In this document: piece by piece, positions 5,145 to 6,606 of the stretch
Numbering within the stretch: the stretch's first letter is position 1
Layout: each line of letters opens with the position of its first letter
DNA from: Coriobacteriaceae bacterium
GTDB taxonomy: Bacteria; Actinomycetota; Coriobacteriia; Coriobacteriales; UMGS124
Direction of reading: 5' to 3'
DNA length: 6,606 bases
Assembly: GCA_019420325.1 (NCBI GenBank)
Contig: JAHZHK010000141.1
Coordinates: 1-6,606 of the forward strand
The notes under the pieces: generated by a model
What the model was told of the DNA's origin: nothing
Database searches by the model: none
Seen by the model: only the letters and a program-made list of their open reading frames with translations
Made by a program: the position numbers and the translations under genes

Positions 5145-5756
5145 TTACCTGCGCTTATAGAGAAGCTTGGCTGCACCCTTCTTGTTGACGGTCTCCACCT
5201 TGTGGACGGCCAGGCCCTGAGCGCCCTCCTCCTGCATGGCGGTCACGTGGTAGAAGAAGCCGCCCTCGCGGTAGACGTCCACAACCACACGCACGATGGC
5301 GCCGGCGCGGTCGAACTCCACCACGGCGCTCTTGTCGCCGGGCTCATGGGGCGCGACGTCCTCTTCCACATGCAGGCACACGGGGCACGCCATGGCAAAC
5401 CCGCGCTTGTCCACGGGCGCGTACTCCACATGGCAGAACTTGTAGCCCGGGCTCTTCACACCGATGCGCACATGCTCAAACGCGCCGAGCGGGCAGTTGT
5501 CAACGAGCCCCTCCGCCTGAACCATGATGGCGTTGAGCTGGGCAATTACGCCCTCCAGGCACTCCAGGTCCTGCGGCGCCTTGAAGACGAACGTCGTGAA
5601 CGTGCCGCCGCCCTTCTTGTTGGTGCTCAAAGGCACCATACCCTGCACGCCACAGGGGAACGGCGCAGTCTTCTCCTGGGTGGGCTTCGCCACGCGATCA
5701 CCTGCGAGGCGAATCTTCTCGCCCCCGAGCTTGTCGTTTGACCCTACGAACTCCAT
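5145..5756 (-). CDS. Cysteine-containing protein of unknown function
   Basis: A 203-residue protein that I do not recognise. It looks soluble: no signal peptide or membrane segment is seen. Six cysteines are present (35, 66, 88, 108, 124, 127), the last two as C-P-V-C, with histidines at 95, 109, 129 and 137 nearby. A bound metal or redox role is possible but not shown. The N-terminal part has a Gly/Lys-rich loop (KKGGG, 47-51), the middle is probably helical (QDLECLEGVIAQLNAIM), and the C-terminal third has beta-type alternation ending in basic residues. The ATG at 5756 follows AAGGAG by 10 bases; an ATG at 5798 adds 14 residues but lacks a ribosome binding site and falls where the -10 (TATGAT, 5799-5794) is expected. 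It is divergent from the CapA-like gene and convergent with the HTH gene. Confidence 0.75.
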   Translation of the reverse strand: MEFVGSNDKLGGEKIRLAGDRVAKPTQEKTAPFPCGVQGMVPLSTNKKGGGTFTTFVFKAPQDLECLEGVIAQLNAIMVQAEGLVDNCPLGAFEHVRIGVKSPGYKFCHVEYAPVDKRGFAMACPVCLHVEEDVAPHEPGDKSAVVEFDRAGAIVRVVVDVYREGGFFYHVTAMQEEGAQGLAVHKVETVNKKGAAKLLYKRR

Positions 5757-5793
5757 ACTGTCCACACTCCTTCGCTGTTTTGCAATCGCAAGC

Positions 5794-5799
5794 ATCATA
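5794..5799 (-). promoter_or_regulatory. -10 box for the 5145-5756 gene
   Basis: On the minus strand TATGAT (5799-5794) matches the -10 consensus at 5/6 positions. It would start transcription about 30 nt before the chosen ATG. No good -35 is seen 16-18 bases upstream. Confidence 0.3.
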
Positions 5800-5848
5800 C
5801 AGGCAAAGCCATTGGCCCGTCTCGCGATAGCCCCTGTCTTGAAAAGGT

Positions 5849-5854
5849 TAGAAT
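5849..5854 (+). promoter_or_regulatory. -10 box for the CapA-like gene
   Basis: TAGAAT matches the -10 consensus at 5/6 positions and would start transcription near 5861, giving a leader of about 30 nt to the ATG at 5891. The -35 region is poor, so this is tentative. Confidence 0.3.
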
Positions 5855-5890
5855 CAAAGAATGCGAAAATCCCAGGCCGGAAGGACCGTC

Positions 5891-6606
5891 ATGAACCACG
5901 CCGCGCAGCATCCCGACACACACGCTGCCTCTCGTTTTGAACACCAAGGCAGCGATGCGTCCCTCGCCCGGAGCTGTGCGCACGTCCAGCAGGAGCTCAC
6001 ACGCCGCTCGTTCTCGACGTATCTGGCCACTGCGGCCGCGGGAACACTGGGCCTTGCCTGCACCGCGTGCGGGGCGGAAGATGCGAGCTCGGATGCGACC
6101 CATCTCGTCACCTCCGCGGTTCCCGGCGACATCGCGGCGCCAGGCACAGGCGACGCGCCTGCATACTCAGGGGACACCCGCGTCACGTTCTGCGCCGTGG
6201 GCGACAACCTCGCCAATGAGCGCACCCTGGAGATTGCCGAGATGTGGGGAGGCGCCGGGGCGGGCGACGGCGTGTACGACTTCTCGCCCCTGTACCGCGA
6301 GATTGCGCCCATCGTGAGCGGCTTTGACATCGCCTTCGTCAACCAGGAGACGGTCCTGGGAGGCAACACCGACTGGGACTGGAGCGGATACCCCAGCTAC
6401 AACACACCCGACTCCATGGCGCAGGCGCTGGTAGATGCGGGATTTGACGTGGTGAGCTCCAACACGAACCACACCTACGACTATTGGACGGGCCCCATCG
6501 AGCACATGCAGCAGCTGTGGAAGGGCCACCCGGACATTGCCTTTATCGGCAGCTACACCGACGAGGAGGACCGTGCGCAGGTGCGCGTGGTGGAGCGCAG
6601 GGGTGC
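5891..6606 (+). CDS. CapA-family metallophosphatase lipoprotein, Tat-type signal (partial)
   Basis: The first 238 codons of a gene that runs off the right edge. An unusually long N-region precedes a twin-arginine motif TRRSF (37-41), a hydrophobic stretch, and a lipobox-like GLAC (Cys57, alternatively Cys60). This suggests Tat export and lipid anchoring outside the membrane. The mature part matches the CapA/PgsA metallophosphatase fold: VGDN (103-106), FVNQET with N151 and E153 (usual N-x-E), and SSNTNHTYDY (189-198) with the family's N-x-N-H...D metal-binding pattern. CapA proteins are linked to poly-gamma-glutamate or other surface-polymer metabolism, but many are encoded alone, as here, and their substrates are unknown. 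The ATG at 5891 is chosen for GGAAGGA five bases upstream; an in-frame ATG at 5861 coincides with the expected transcription start. Confidence 0.85.
   Translation, partial: MNHAAQHPDTHAASRFEHQGSDASLARSCAHVQQELTRRSFSTYLATAAAGTLGLACTACGAEDASSDATHLVTSAVPGDIAAPGTGDAPAYSGDTRVTFCAVGDNLANERTLEIAEMWGGAGAGDGVYDFSPLYREIAPIVSGFDIAFVNQETVLGGNTDWDWSGYPSYNTPDSMAQALVDAGFDVVSSNTNHTYDYWTGPIEHMQQLWKGHPDIAFIGSYTDEEDRAQVRVVERRG

Overview
The window looks like a GC-rich, anaerobic Actinobacterium of the class Coriobacteriia (Eggerthella/Slackia/Olsenella-like). This is inferred from the GC-rich coding style, the twin-arginine (Tat) signal peptide at the left edge, and the mix of a U32 tRNA-hydroxylase-type protein, a purine permease and a CapA-like lipoprotein. 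No ribosomal or taxonomic marker is present, so the placement is tentative.

Left part (1-642): the 5' end of a Tat-exported protein runs off the left edge on the minus strand, with a good promoter and a structured leader. Beyond it is a gene-poor stretch of about 340 bp holding one strong AT-rich inverted repeat (519-553) and the terminator of the next gene (593-619). Then comes a minus-strand U32-family protein (643-2076), probably a TrhP-type tRNA hydroxylation protein. It carries nine tandem Cys-Asp hexapeptide repeats inserted before its C-terminal domain. A divergent intergenic region (2077-2305) separates it from a purine permease. That region holds a cre-like/LacI-family palindrome overlapping the best permease -35 box, plus two 9-bp direct repeats two helical turns apart.

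Middle (2306-5109): an NCS2/AzgA-type purine permease with strongly biased codons and a very strong terminator. It is followed by a two-gene operon: a DUF6036-like nucleotidyltransferase and a C-terminal helix-turn-helix protein with a 4-base ATGA overlap. The operon is preceded by a perfect 14-bp AT-rich palindrome covering its -10 box, a layout typical of self-repressed toxin-antitoxin operons. The last 11 codons of the permease and its terminator are repeated immediately after this operon. The pair is therefore bracketed by direct repeats, and recombination between them would remove about 1.3 kb while leaving the permease intact. This is the most interesting structure in the window: a candidate toxin-antitoxin or defence cassette inserted at the 3' end of a housekeeping permease gene.

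Right part (5110-6606): a convergent minus-strand gene for an unrecognised cysteine-containing protein (5145-5756). Divergent from it is the start of a Tat-type, lipobox-bearing CapA-family metallophosphatase (5891 onwards), cut by the right edge.
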